NCBI GenBank assembly: GCA_025201345.1
Contig: JAIXMG010000035.1
Location: 248,001-312,000, forward strand
DNA: 64,000 nucleotides
Reading direction: 5' to 3'
From: Thamnidium elegans
Taxonomy: Eukaryota; Mucoromycota; Mucoromycetes; Mucorales; Mucoraceae
The position numbers and the translations under genes are program-made. This document shows positions 46,826 to 58,405 of the stretch, piece after piece (position 1 is the first letter of the stretch; each line of letters opens with the position of its first letter). The notes beneath the pieces were generated by a model. The model made no database searches and was not told the origin of the DNA. It saw only the letters and a list, made by a program, of their open reading frames with translations.

Positions 46826-48739
46826 CTTGCAGTCTGTATCCCTTTGTATATGTAAAAAAGCAAGAAACATCCCTTTGTATAAAAAAAAAAAGAGCCTTTA
46901 TATTAAAAAAAATACCCCTTTTGTATTCCTTTTTTCCTATTATATTCTATTCAATAAAAAGCTTTTATTTCTTTTTTGTCCGTGAGAAGTACTTTAAAAT
47001 TAAGGTAAGAATAAAAAAAGCGTTTTATAAAGACTCTTATTATTACAGAGGCATTTTACTGTCGGGCAAGAGTGAAAGCTTTTCTATTAAGTACGACGGC
47101 CTTGGCCTTAAGAGCACCCTCAAGCCCTACCAGGCTACTAACCGACTGGTTACTTGTTCCGGGATGTTCTTTCATGTGATAGATGAATTAGTTACTTCCA
47201 TAATTGTTTATGTAAACAAAAGTTTTTTTTTTTTTTTATAAAATAAAAGATATATCAATTTATCGCTAGTGAAAATTGGTATGATTAATCAGTATAGATA
47301 CAGATTATATTTTTCGTATATTCTTTACGAAAAGACGAAAAGTATTACTTGAGGATGTGCGGGAAAAAAATATATATCTAATAAAAAAGCATTCTTTTCT
47401 CGAGATCGCTTTTTTTTTTATACACAAATGATTGGAAATCGATAGCCGGAAGCGTCTCGACGAGTAGATATAAAGTAATATTTTTTTACAAACTGCCAAC
47501 ACTTTCATTTGTTCCTTTTTATACATACTCTAGTGGTATCACTTCTTGTATCCAAATATAAATTGTATTGGTGCTGCTGAAAGATGTACCAAGAAATAGA
47601 AGTAAATAGATAGATAAAGATGAAAAGAGTAAAAAAAAAAGTCTAATTTGTGCTACTTTCTTTTTTTGCATGATTTGTTTACTTTGCGCAAGTTAAAAAG
47701 ATAAAACATTTTCTTGTCAAGCTTCTAAGTACAGTTTCCATGGAAACATATCATTACTAGATAGAAACTATCTCCGTTGTTTATATGACTGGGTGAAAAA
47801 AACCCTTTAGCCGAAATTAAACCAGGGTTTATCGTTAATATTTGTATAACATTCTCTTGTTGATCATTACCTTTTACGTCCAGTTAAAAGAAAAAAAAAA
47901 ACTCCATCTCTATTTAAATAAGATAGCTTGCTTTAAAGCTATAAAAAATTCACAAAACTGTTTTATTAATAGTTGCTGTTTCGAAATACTAAGATTGTTG
48001 GTAAAATAAGAATAAAATATAATATAATAGTTACGAAAGAGAAAGATAAAAAAAACATATGATTCATTAGTAAATTTATTCCCGCACTTGAAAAAAATGC
48101 TAGTGTAATCCAAATAAAAACTTGGTGGGCTTGTAGCAATTAATGTATCTTTTTTTTCCATTATATACAACTTGTTGCAACTTATTTTAACACACCATAA
48201 ATGCTGTTTATGTTATTCTAAAGAAAAATACGAATGCTAAATGCAAGAAGTTTTTTATAGTATAGCATGGCGCTATTAAGTCAGAGATATTGATAGAAAC
48301 TTTAGATAGTGCTTTTGACTTTATGATTATCTGATAACAGGGTATACATAACCGTGACTACTGCGTTCGAACCACAGAGCACCCGATTCTCTTGGATAAC
48401 GCTTTTGGAACGTGATTTTATTGGTTAAATAAAGTGAATAAATAAACTTTTGCGTTTTGGAAAAAAAGGGGGTAGTATGACTAAACATATCATACTTTAC
48501 TCTATCGAAATGATTGATGTATTTTATACAAACAAACAAAAAAAAAAGTTACCTGATCCCCGTTGTCCGAAAAAAAAAAGCGCTGTAAGTAAAACGTTAG
48601 TTTACAATTAAATGCGTGATGCAGTTCTCTATTTAAATGCACAACTTGGGCGTTTTCATTTAATGTCTTTCTTTTCTTTTTACTAGCATTAGTAGTGTAT
48701 AATCGGTTTTATTATCATTTAGAGTATTAGAAAAAAAAA
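46826..48739. other. Intergenic region, 1.9 kb
   Basis: Mostly AT-rich with homopolymers. A more GC-rich open stretch at about 47038-47200 (plus strand) reads RGILLSGKSESFSIKYDGLG then LKSTLKPYQATNRLVTCSGM. It has no recognisable family and no convincing start or splice partner. Around 48340-48400 (minus) a short segment resembles a tRNA T-arm but does not fold as a full tRNA. The rest holds nothing I can name. Confidence 0.4.
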
Positions 48740-50497
48740 ATGTTGCATCAACTGTCATTGATTTTTAAGAAAAGAGCGAGTATTTTATTTATTAATTTTT
48801 TGAAAAGAGTTAACACTTTCTTTTTTTTTTCTTCAGGTGCACCTTAGTACTGCTGAAGTATGTACACGTATAATATATAAATATTCATCATCTGGTTTAT
48901 CTTTTTTTTATACATATATATAAAGTCATCAGTACTTGTTGAGAGAACGTTGGGAACTCGAAAATTGATTTTAAATAGACCTCGTAGGCTGAATTCTATT
49001 GACATAGAAATGATTGATACCATGTTGAGTAACTTGATGGTAATATTGCAAAGTTAAATCAATATGTAATTTTTTTTTCTAAATATAATATATCACAAGG
49101 CCTGGGAAATATCTGATGAGGCAAAAATCATCCTTTTAAAAGGTGCTGGGAGAGCATTTTGTGCCGGTGGAAATGTGAAAGGTATATGTATCTTTTACAT
49201 AAAAAAAAATGTTTATAATGATTACGTTATATTCACACATATAAATATATAGATCTTATCAATAAAGCAACGGATCCTAATAGACATAACGAATTGGATC
49301 GCCAAGTATATACACATTACGATTTACTTCACTTTATGGCTACTATAAAAACACCTTATATCGCTATAATGGATGGAGTTACAAGTGCGTATATATATAT
49401 AAAAAAAAGAGGTTTTGATTCAGCATATTTATGAAGTTTATAATGATATACAGTGGGTTCAGGTTGTGGGTTAAGCGGTTTTGCTCATTTTAAAATTGCT
49501 ACAGAAAATACACAATATGCTATGCCCGAAAATCCCATTGGGTTGTTTTGTGATGCAGGCGCAAGCTTCTTTTTATCAAGGTTGGATGGGCATTTGGGTG
49601 CTTATTTGAGTGCTACAAGTAGGACTATCAAAGGAGAAGATGTCTTGTAAACAGCCATAAAAAAAAATATCGATATCATTTTATATAACCCACTTTTTTT
49701 TTTTTTTTTAGTTTTGCCGGGCTTGCTACTCATTTTGTTCCTTCTTCTAGTTTAGAAGCTTTAGAGGCTCGTTTGTGTAAATTGCGTCAACCTACACACG
49801 ATATAATTAATCGAGAAATCCAACAGTTTTCTGTTAAACCAGACCATGCAGCGGTTACGTATACTCTGCATGGTAAAAATAGAGAAATTATAGATGCTTG
49901 TTTTAAGCATGAAAGAATGGAAGATGTCCTGAAAGCTTTAAAGGAAGACGGAACCAAGTTCTCCCAAGATACTATTGAGTCCATCTTACAAAGTTCGCCT
50001 ACTAGCGTTAAAATCACGCATGAACTTATTCGTAGAGGAGCAAGTTTATCATTTAAGGATTGTTTGGATTTGGAATACGGATTATGGGAAACTATACCTG
50101 TAAAGTATTTATACCTTATTTTCTCTATTTAGTTTTAATTTTTTTTTTATATATATAGTTTGCTCATGATTTTTCTGAAGGTGTTTCAGCTCGAGTTATT
50201 AACAAGACGCTACCTAAATGGAACCCCAATAAATTTGAAGATATTGACTTGGATCGCGATATTCGTGCTGGACACTTTAGTATAAAGAAAAAGTTACATT
50301 TTACTAATTCGCAAGATTTTTACGAGCATCCGCATAAAAAATATGTTTTGCCGACTGAAAAGGAAATATTGGATATGAAGAGTTTGCACTGTTTAAAAGG
50401 TGTTCAAGATACGACAGCTTGGTTTGGAAGCAGTAAGTTTGGCGTTAAGCAAAAAGTACGCGATGTATTTGAAAGAAACAAAATTAGTTACGTATAA
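48740..50497 (+). CDS. HIBCH: 3-hydroxyisobutyryl-CoA hydrolase (HIBCH; enoyl-CoA hydratase fold)
   Basis: Well-supported exons: 48926-49039, 49100-49181, 49253-49384, 49454-49646, 49712-50099 and 50159-50497, preceded by a 21-bp exon 48837-48857. The first exon is probably 48740-48775 (MLHQLSLIFKKR, a basic amphipathic start suited to mitochondria), joined through a GC-AG intron; no GT donor gives an open frame. Crotonase-fold features: KGAGRAFCAGGNVKDL, a DGVTMGSGCGLSGFAHF oxyanion region, and MPENPIGLFCDAGASFFLSR with the Glu and Asp positions expected for HIBCH. The enzyme acts in mitochondrial valine degradation (yeast Ehd3 is also a mitoribosomal protein). The fourth intron donor is GTGCGT. 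Length ~450 aa is normal. Confidence 0.88.
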
Positions 50498-50634
50498 AAG
50501 TGTTGGATTCTATTTATTTTTTTATTAAATGGTTATCGCAACAAGCGTGTGTGTTTTTTTTCTGTTTTGGGGTCATTTTGACGTTTATTCATTTGTTTAT
50601 AAAACATGCAGTAGTTAAGAAATTTATTATATTT

Positions 50635-52648
50635 TTAGTCTGATATATCAGCTGAATAACGGCTCCTTTTAGCTGAATTGATCAAGACTTGATAATCGCC
50701 TGGAACAGATACAACAGGATCTGAATGTAAATCAGTCCTTGTGATGTGAGAAAGGTATTTACGAAATGCTTTTTGAACAGATTGCATTTTACTACTGTCT
50801 CTGGTAAAGATACGAATATTGATATCTTGGAATTTGGATGGTATCATATATGATACTTTTTTCTTTGAAATATTAAATGATTCTATATTAAGATATACAT
50901 TTAGTACAGCAGTAAAAAAAAATAAAGTTAAAAAAAACGGGGGGGGGGTTTTTTTTTTACTTACCTCGGTCATTATACTTTGAAAAGAAACGAATTGAGT
51001 CAACAGGATTACTTTCGTTCATAGAATAGTTAATTTTTGTAAATGTAACGATTATATCTTGCTCAGATAGTTTAGCGTTATCACATTGGTAATTAGCGAT
51101 ATCTTGCGATGTGATTGTATCCTTGTTTAAGCGGGATTCTAGTTCGGGTGGTACCAAGAACTCGTCCACAAATTTGTATAAATTACGTGTTCGAATATCT
51201 TTGATGATACGTCGCGATTCTTGTAACTCGGCGCATTTTGATTTTTCAATTGAGCGAATGATATCGTCTGTCATAAAAAGATAATCTTCCGGATTATTAA
51301 CTGAATCAGCTATCTTTAAGTAGTTATCTAAAGATTATAATATATCAGTTTGATTTTTTGATTTTTGTTGATATTTAAAACTTTACTAGCAGCTAAAAAA
51401 GCATCTACAATCATTAATTCGATTGCTTTTCCAACACGATGCGTATAAATTTGCTTAAATAAACTATAGCGTGTATGAAACATTTCATAAATATTATATA
51501 CTTCTTTTTGATGATAGCATATTTCGTTATTGACAACGCGACTATATACTAGTAATCTTTTGGCATCGTAAGAGCTTCGAAGACCTAAATTATACGCGTC
51601 TCTTTCGATATAATCAAATTTATCTACATCTACACTATTTTTCTTATTTGCTACAATGTCAAATAAAAAATTTCGATCTTGATAACGACTATTGTAGTAT
51701 GTTAAGATACAAAAAAAAAAAGATATAATTTTTTTCTTTTTTTACCTTTTTGATCTCGGTTCACCAGCTATTAAATCTTTTATAAAGTTAATTTCGCTGG
51801 ACTCCATGTCTATATTATTATCGTCTATCAAGTACTCCAGCATCATTTCAGAAGCTTGTTCATGAGACCAGTTTAATCCGGGTCTATTGTAAATTTCTTT
51901 TTAGGGTGTTAATTTCCCTTATAGGTATATATGTATTTACCTGGCTAAGGGCATAAATGCATTATCAAACACATGACTGAATGGACCGTGACCTAATACA
52001 ATTATCAGCACCGAAAAAAAATATATGCAAGTTTGAATTATTTACCTAAATCATGACATAACCTTTTTAAAATATTAATATAGGGCTTTTTGGAAAGGAA
52101 AATATATATGTATTACCCAGCTAATTTGACACATTTAACTTCATCTTCAGTTATCTTTAATTCCGGCTGCTCTCTTGCAAACCTTTCAACAAGAGTACCT
52201 GATAAATGTGATACACCTAATTGTATATATTTTTTTTTAGGTAAATCTTTAAATCTGTGTGTTTCTCTTTACCTATTGAATGCTCGAACCGGTTATGACT
52301 TGCTCCAGGAAAGACAAAATAAAGAGGGCCGAGCTGATTTTTTGTTGTTATTATATTGAGAAATATATATTATATTATATATAACTTACTTGTTTTAAAT
52401 CTCTTAGCCTTTGAAACTGTACAGTATCAATGAATTCTACAGTGAAATCGTCTAATGTAATATGTCCCTATATGTGTACATGTTATATATGACAAGCATA
52501 GTATACTCTTTTTTTTAAGAAATAAATAAATAATAATACATACGTGAATAGGATCATTGATAATTTTATGCCCATCATAAAATGATCCAGAATGTTTTTT
52601 TTGGAACGAAGTATCTTCGTATGTGTTTACAATACCATTCACTGCCAT
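50635..52648 (-). CDS. SAMHD1: SAMHD1-like HD-domain dNTP triphosphohydrolase, no SAM domain
   Basis: Ten exons: 52544-52648, 52390-52467, 52273-52333, 52117-52216, 52046-52062, 51941-51992, 51746-51883, 51387-51688, 50965-51327 and 50635-50882 (487 aa). The N-terminus enters directly into KIINDPIHG, so the SAM domain of animal SAMHD1 is absent. Metal-site residues are present: His in ASHNRFEHS, His-Asp in LCHDLGHGPFSH, and the later Asp in ERDAYNLG. Residues that bind the GTP activator in human SAMHD1 are kept in KIIN and FIDTVQFQRLRDLKQ. The family cuts dNTPs to nucleoside and triphosphate and is active as a nucleotide-assembled tetramer. The 17-bp exon 52046-52062 carries part of the HD motif and needs an AAAAAG acceptor. 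Starts in front of 52648 give no compatible splice. Confidence 0.92.
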
Positions 52649-52807
52649 ATTTTTTTTTTTTAAAAAGAAGTAAAAGAAAAGAGAAATAATTACATCATTT
52701 GAATTGTTCATCCCCGCTATTTTTATAGTTGAAAAAAAATGTTTGTTAGTGCACATAACCCGATAAACGCGCAGTAAAAAAAAAAAAAAAAGGTTTTTTT
52801 ATTTAAA

Positions 52808-54541
52808 TTAATTGGCTAAAGGAAGATCGCTTAACCACTTGTTAAAGAAATCAAGAGCATTTTCAGGTTGATCATAAGGAACCTATATTTTTCTTATTAG
52901 TTACATATAAAAAAAAAAAAAAAAAGTTTGGTGATTATTTACCATATGACCAGCATCAAAAATTCTTAAAAACGTAAGTTTATCAAAACTACGAACATCA
53001 CCAGCATGTTTACCAGTGAGATCACTATACCACTTTTCGTCTACAGCAGCATTATAACCTTCTTTTCCTGACCATTCCATTTTTTTACTCCATTCCAAAT
53101 TACCAACCCTATATACATATATAAGAGGCTTTACTCGTGCGCAAATAAATTATCTTACCAGTTACAAATCCAGTCCATATCACCGACATAAAGTATGACA
53201 CGAACACCAGAATCTAATGTTTCAGCGACATGGCTAGAGAAGTCTTTAGCGCTATTTTTTTTACAAATTAGTAAATAATGGATATTTCTGAACAAGTCTT
53301 GTATTACCCATCACCAGTTTGGTAAAATCTGTAACCAACGGAATCACTGCATCCTGCATATTTTCCGGCTCTTTCGTCTACGCCCAAATTCTCTCTTACC
53401 TCTTCATCGTTGGCGTATTTTTCAATAGATTCAATCAAACTATAGCATAACCCACTATCTCCTTCACATTCTTTACGAATATCATAAGGGTTTAAACCAG
53501 TCTTATCAAAAGGACCGGCCTGTGTCTTTTCACAATAAAGGGTAGCAGGAATACAAGTAAAAGAATTGGGATGGCTGTAACAGGCATCCATTAATTTTTT
53601 ACAACGTGGGTAAGAGTTTTTCATGTTGGCACAAGTTGCTTCATTAAATAAAGGCTTATAGACACTGTCGTTAGCACAAGCGTATGTTTCATAATGTTCA
53701 AATTGAGCTCGAGGGTCAGTCCAACCGTTTCCAATTAAAACGGATTCAAAATTGATTTTAACAGCGCCGTCTTTTTTAGTGAGCTTGTTGTTGTTGCGGA
53801 TGATCTCGGTAGAGATAGCAGGAAGGTAATGACCACCGTAGGATTCACCAGAGATATGGAATGGGTTACTGGCGTATTGCGTGTACTCGGAAAGGAAGAG
53901 CTGTAAAAAGGCGTATACGTCACGCGCTGATTCTTGTGTACTCTTTACTTTGGTTTCTCCATAACTGTATCCAACATTTACGGGTTGATCTAAAAAGACA
54001 ACGTTGGCAGCAGTGTTCCAACTATAAGGGTTTCTGATGGTATCGTTACCAAAGGTGTTTACTTGACAAGGACTTTTTTTTTTTTTTTTTTTTTTTTAAT
54101 TAGTTACTGTTATTTAATATATATGTGTATATAAATTACCCAAGTTCCATCCATAATCCCATCATAGAAGAACAACCTGGACCTCCGTTTAACCATAAAA
54201 CGGTTGGGTCCGTAGAGGGGTCAGTTCTCGATTCAAAGAAATAAAAGAAGAAATGATCGTTTGTATCATGTTTATCGATGTATCCAGAATACTATATATT
54301 AAGTAAGTAGGGCGTTATAAGAGAAAAAGTATGCGTTTTTTACCTGGACTCCTTCTTCGCATGATTTTGGTTGCTTGATTCTAAGAGAATAACCTTCAAC
54401 ATTTTCATTTTGTAAGATACGATAGCCTTGAGTTTCATATTCTTTATGTTTCAAAGAAACTTGCATAGGAGATATAGCATTTGTTATTGCTAAGGAACCA
54501 AGTCCGATAGCAAAAGCTAATATCTTTTTTGAAAATAACAT
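52808..54541 (-). CDS. Serine carboxypeptidase (S10), carboxypeptidase Y-like
   Basis: Six exons: 54344-54541, 54140-54291, 53308-54072, 53159-53251, 52943-53108 and 52808-52882 (482 aa). A clear signal peptide ([20 protein letters not shown]) is followed by a short propeptide. The catalytic triad is complete: Ser about 194 in [10 protein letters not shown], Asp about 398 in [11 protein letters not shown], and His in [18 protein letters not shown]. The oxyanion segment [14 protein letters not shown] and the Cys-rich middle ([10 protein letters not shown]) are as expected for disulfide-bonded CPY-type enzymes. It removes C-terminal residues in the vacuole or outside the cell. The CPY vacuolar sorting signal is not evident. 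The propeptide is shorter than in yeast CPY. Confidence 0.94.
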
Positions 54542-55142
54542 TTTTTCACAAGAAGAAAAAAAAGAAGAAAAGGGTCCCTCTCTATCTTTTAACCGGACAA
54601 TTTTTAGTTTTCGGTAAAAGATTTGAATAAGCGAAGTATTTTTTATTTATTTTTTTTTTATCCCACGCTACATTATCGTTTTTCCCTTTTTAAAGTGGTT
54701 ACACTTGATATTACCATAACAACAACATTTGTAATACAGATGTATAAAAGTTTTTATCATGAGCCAAGAAGAGTTATCTACTTTCTTAAAACTTGTAGGA
54801 ATGATAAGATGTTTTCCGGAGTATTTTTTTTTTTTTTTTTTTTTTTTTACTAGTAAAAAAATAACGTGTATAAAGGGAGATGTTTACTAGTAAAAAAAAA
54901 ATTCCAATGAAAAAAAAAAAAGTATAATTTTTTGTTATCTGTCACCCTAATGAACATCTCGTATCTTATCTTTTTTTTTTGTTCATGACTTTTTTTTTGG
55001 GAGCTACAAAAAAATACAGGCACGCTATTGCTCCAATCAAAGGTTTGTTATTAATTAGATATTGGCTATTTATTCTTCCCTTTTTTTTCTTTTTTTTTTT
55101 TCCCCCTTCTCTCTTTTTATTTTTATTTGCTGTTGTAACAAT
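54542..55142. other. Divergent promoter region, carboxypeptidase / GATA factor
   Basis: A head-to-head gap of about 600 bp with poly-T/A tracts (54823-54848, 54973-54982, 55080-55105). Upstream in-frame codons from 55062 extend the GATA ORF through a poly-T/C tract with no protein character, so I treat them as 5' UTR. Confidence 0.5.
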
Positions 55143-55988
55143 ATGAATACAAAGGATTTATACGGACCATCTTCTTCGTATCAATGGAATGATCAGGAAC
55201 GTATACAAGCTATAGCACCAAGAGATACTAATAGGCACCAACACAATGATACAGATGAGTGTCGTGATTGTAAGACCTTTAAAAATACGCGGTGCTATAA
55301 TTGTGACACCAGCACCACACCACTGTGGAGAAGGGACGATGACGGTAATAATATATGTAATGCGTGTGGACTCTATTATAAACTGCACAGTGTTCATCGA
55401 CCACTTTCTATGAAGAGAACGATTATTCATCGACGTAAACGAGTTCATATGGTTAGAAAATACCAACAAGAACAACAACCTTTGCAAAGAAGGACGTCTA
55501 CTAGTTCATCTACAAATGTGATCCATATAGAGGAAGAACCATATACAGATCGTAGAGACAGCTTTCAAAGCGACAGTAGTAATTTAGACATTCCTTTATC
55601 TATTCCTCGACGTCGATCTTCTTTACATCAATTATCTCCCATTATTGATCAACCGCCTTGCGCGCCACCGGAACCATTACCTAATATCCAATCATTTTTA
55701 AAGACTTTAAAAATGGAAGAAGAAGAGGTTTTGCCGACCAATAGTGCTGATTTAACAAATATGCTACTTTTGGAACCAGCTAAATTCTGTAAGGCTTTGG
55801 CAAATAGAAGAGATCAACTGCAAGTCGAATTAGATAGTATCAATCAGTTATTGTCACAGTCTTCGTCACTTGTTAGCAATGAAGCTAGTAATAATAATGT
55901 GTTAATAGGATCCATATTAGATGCCATTCGATCAAGGCAAAGTATACCCACAAATGACAGTAACGATGATCAAACTATGAATGAATGA
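55143..55988 (+). CDS. GATA-type zinc-finger transcription factor
   Basis: A single exon of 281 aa from the ATG at 55143. One C4 finger spans residues 51-75: [20 protein letters not shown] followed by [12 protein letters not shown], i.e. C-X2-C-X17-C-X2-C. It is followed by [19 protein letters not shown], a basic tail close to that of iron-regulatory (SreA/Fep1-type) GATA factors. Two extra cysteines just upstream ([10 protein letters not shown], 40-43) may belong to the Cys-rich element of those factors, but the second finger is missing. The C-terminus contains a Leu/Gln-rich segment ([20 protein letters not shown]) likely to form a short coiled coil. Target genes are unknown. Confidence 0.88.
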   Translation: MNTKDLYGPSSSYQWNDQERIQAIAPRDTNRHQHNDTDECRDCKTFKNTRCYNCDTSTTPLWRRDDDGNNICNACGLYYKLHSVHRPLSMKRTIIHRRKRVHMVRKYQQEQQPLQRRTSTSSSTNVIHIEEEPYTDRRDSFQSDSSNLDIPLSIPRRRSSLHQLSPIIDQPPCAPPEPLPNIQSFLKTLKMEEEEVLPTNSADLTNMLLLEPAKFCKALANRRDQLQVELDSINQLLSQSSSLVSNEASNNNVLIGSILDAIRSRQSIPTNDSNDDQTMNE

Positions 55989-56100
55989 TTTTAAAAATTA
56001 ATAAAAAAAAAAAAAAAAAATTATTATTAATAGCTTTTTATTTTATTATTTTTATTTTCTTTATGTGTGTATATATATATATATATATATAATACTCCTA

Positions 56101-57339
56101 TTAGTCTCCTGTAATCAATAGAGGTGGATACTTTGAAGGAGCAAAACCGATACGTGGAATATCACCAAAATCAAATACGGTAACAAACTGTCTTAGAATC
56201 ATATTTCCCAAGATAAATTTATCATCAGAAGGAATAAACAAAAACAAACATTGACCATCCGAACTTCGTTTTGAGATGAGTTGAGATACAGGAATATTTA
56301 TATTTGTATTACTATGATCGATAGAAGATTTAAAGTAAATATTTACAGAATCAAGACTTGACTGGAATCGACAATCTGTAGTAAACACACCATCTTGATT
56401 TAAAGCAAATGTGCCATTGGAAGTAATAGACACAGCTAGATCATTTGCTAAAGCACGAGGTAAATACATAAAATTTGAACCTGTATCGACACCAAAGGGT
56501 GTTCCTTGATTAAATTTGAAATTACGGGATTCATCTACTGCTTTATGGTTATGAAACTGTAAACCTTCTACATTAATTGACCAACGGCTTGGGCTGGAAT
56601 GATTAGCAAGGTTGGTGTATACAAACTCTTCGGAAATGGCTTCGGTATCGATATCACCTAATACCAATTTACCTTTATCTTGGTTCATCGAGATTGAAAA
56701 TACCGGGTTTGGAATAAGACCAGCTTTATATAATGAAATGGGGAACGGGTCATACGTTGATCCTTTCCCTTGTAAATAACGTACGGTACCGCTAGGTAAT
56801 CCAGCGCCCAAGATACCATCCAGAATAATATGATCTACGTCAGTGTTTTGGTTTTGATCTGAGATGGGACCGACTGCATTGTTTACGGTAGCTAATGTTT
56901 GTTGATGGACCGTAATCGTTTCTTGGTCATTGATAACAAAGGACACGGTATCTTTAAAATAATGACCACTGGCACTACCGATACCATAGGTAATTAAAAA
57001 CTGGTCTTGTAATGATTGATAGGTGTTTGAGGCTGAAGCATTGAAATGTTTAAGAAATGCGGGGCAACCGTTGGTAGGTAAACATTCTGTAGATGGTATC
57101 CAGGTATCTGCACTTCCTGTATCAAATAACAATAAAAATTCTTGAGCAGGTGTGCCTATTTGTACTTTAACGGCTAGTTCGCTTAAATCAACATCTTCGA
57201 TTAATGGAACGATAATGTCTCTTTTAGATAATCTTTTGGTCTTTATGAATTGAAGAGGTAAATGAATCGGCTGAGGTCTGGTCGGAAATGATAATACACT
57301 GGTTGCTGATATAAGATATAGTAGCGTATGAAAGTGCAT
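56101..57339 (-). CDS. Secreted or vacuolar aspartic protease (pepsin family A1)
   Basis: A single-exon gene of 412 aa. It has a signal peptide (MHFHTLLYLISATSVLSFPT) and a short propeptide ending near the dibasic KTKRLSKR, where the mature enzyme probably starts. Both active-site motifs are intact: LLLFDTGSADTWIPS and FGVDTGSNFMYLP. The flap region reads YGIGSASGHYFKD, and the C-terminal ILGNMILRQFVTVFDF is typical. A cysteine pair follows the first motif (CLPTNGC). Mucoralean fungi carry many such enzymes (rhizopuspepsin relatives); this one has no Ser/Thr-rich GPI tail. Acid proteolysis outside the cell or in the vacuole is the likely role. Confidence 0.92.
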   Translation of the reverse strand: MHFHTLLYLISATSVLSFPTRPQPIHLPLQFIKTKRLSKRDIIVPLIEDVDLSELAVKVQIGTPAQEFLLLFDTGSADTWIPSTECLPTNGCPAFLKHFNASASNTYQSLQDQFLITYGIGSASGHYFKDTVSFVINDQETITVHQQTLATVNNAVGPISDQNQNTDVDHIILDGILGAGLPSGTVRYLQGKGSTYDPFPISLYKAGLIPNPVFSISMNQDKGKLVLGDIDTEAISEEFVYTNLANHSSPSRWSINVEGLQFHNHKAVDESRNFKFNQGTPFGVDTGSNFMYLPRALANDLAVSITSNGTFALNQDGVFTTDCRFQSSLDSVNIYFKSSIDHSNTNINIPVSQLISKRSSDGQCLFLFIPSDDKFILGNMILRQFVTVFDFGDIPRIGFAPSKYPPLLITGD

Positions 57340-57664
57340 GTTACAATTAAAAAAGAGAGAAAAAAAAAAGAAAAGAATAATAATAAAGAAAATTAAAAAA
57401 AGGAATTATTTATATACACTTGTTAGAAAAAATAGGGGTTTTTTTCTTTATACCAAAAAAAAAGGGGGGGAGGAGGAGGGTTAACTATTTGTACATCTTA
57501 GTAGAAAAAATAAAAAAAAAGAACAAAGAAACACGTTATTCACAACCTGATATAAAATTCCTCTCTTTTGATCTGTGAAAGGGCCCTTTTCATAGACATT
57601 TAAAATGCAGGGGGTTTTTTTTTTTTTTTTCGGTATTAATATAAATTTGACATTTTTTATTGTT

Positions 57665-58005
57665 TTAAAGTCTTCTATCCACTGAACGACGCAAAGGTTC
57701 ACCTTCTTTTGGTGCTTCTTGTGTACCGTATGCTGCACTCGATGTCACAGAATTATTTTGTGTATAATCCTTTAAACGATCCATAGTATAGTTTTTACTG
57801 ATTGTGTATGCAAGTACTGCAGCTATTTATCAAAACAAGTTAAACTCTCATTCTTCTTTTTTAACAAAAAAAAAAAAAAAAAAACTTACAAACTGCAAGT
57901 GTTGTCCTAATCAAATAAAACTTTGCTAAGTAACTTTTTTTTTATGGTGGTTTAAAAATGTATTTACCAGCCAAGTAATACAGATTTAGGTGTGTTCTTG
58001 ATCAT
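57665..58005 (-). CDS. Small single-pass membrane protein, 70 aa
   Basis: Three exons, 57968-58005, 57890-57906 and 57665-57822, too small for ORF callers. The donors are GTAAAT and GTAAGT, and all joins keep frame. The protein begins MIKNTPKSVLLGWTTLAVSA, continuing VLAYTISKNYTMDRLK, so residues 8-25 form one membrane helix. A polar tail follows (EAPKEGEPLRRSVDRRL). The N-terminal basic residues and short helix would suit a mitochondrial or ER tail protein, but I recognise no family. Canonical splice sites at all four positions and a stop right before an AT-rich 3' end support a real gene. The 17-bp exon is notable. Confidence 0.6.
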
Positions 58006-58405
58006 GCTAATGTAATGTCCTTTATTAAAAAAAAAAAAGAAAAAGATAAAAAGGTGAGCTGATAATTTTTATTTTATTTGCACTGACATGGAAGCCTTGC
58101 ATAAAGTCCGAAAAAAAAAAAAGTTTAATTCACCGAAACGGGCTGGTACAGTGCTACAGGGCGTTAAAAAGTCAAATGAAATATTACACGTTGCATGGAT
58201 ACCAATAAAGAAAAATTACTCAGATTGTAACACAGTGCATCCACTCTCAAATCAAACTTAATTTAGAGCACCCTTCGAACTTCAATTGGAACACATTGTG
58301 AATTCAAACACTTTTTGAAATTAATATGGAACATTTAATTATGGTGATGATAATAATGATAAAGAAAAGTAATCATACTTTAAGTATTCTTTTGGTGGTT
58401 TTTTT

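Noticed and set aside
48340..48405. tRNA-like T-arm (TTCGAAC loop) on the minus strand
   Set aside because: No matching acceptor, D or anticodon arms could be folded around it; at best a decayed fragment.
52649..52756. Upstream start (MNNSND at 52711) for the SAMHD1-like gene
   Set aside because: The possible donor has no acceptor that joins in frame; the ATG at 52648 leads directly into conserved sequence.
54623..54853. 76-aa plus-strand ORF in the carboxypeptidase/GATA gap
   Set aside because: Phe-rich ends come from poly-T; no conserved features.
55062..55142. In-frame N-terminal extension of the GATA factor
   Set aside because: It is translated from a poly-T/C tract and gives only Phe/Ser/Leu; the ATG at 55143 starts the protein-like part.
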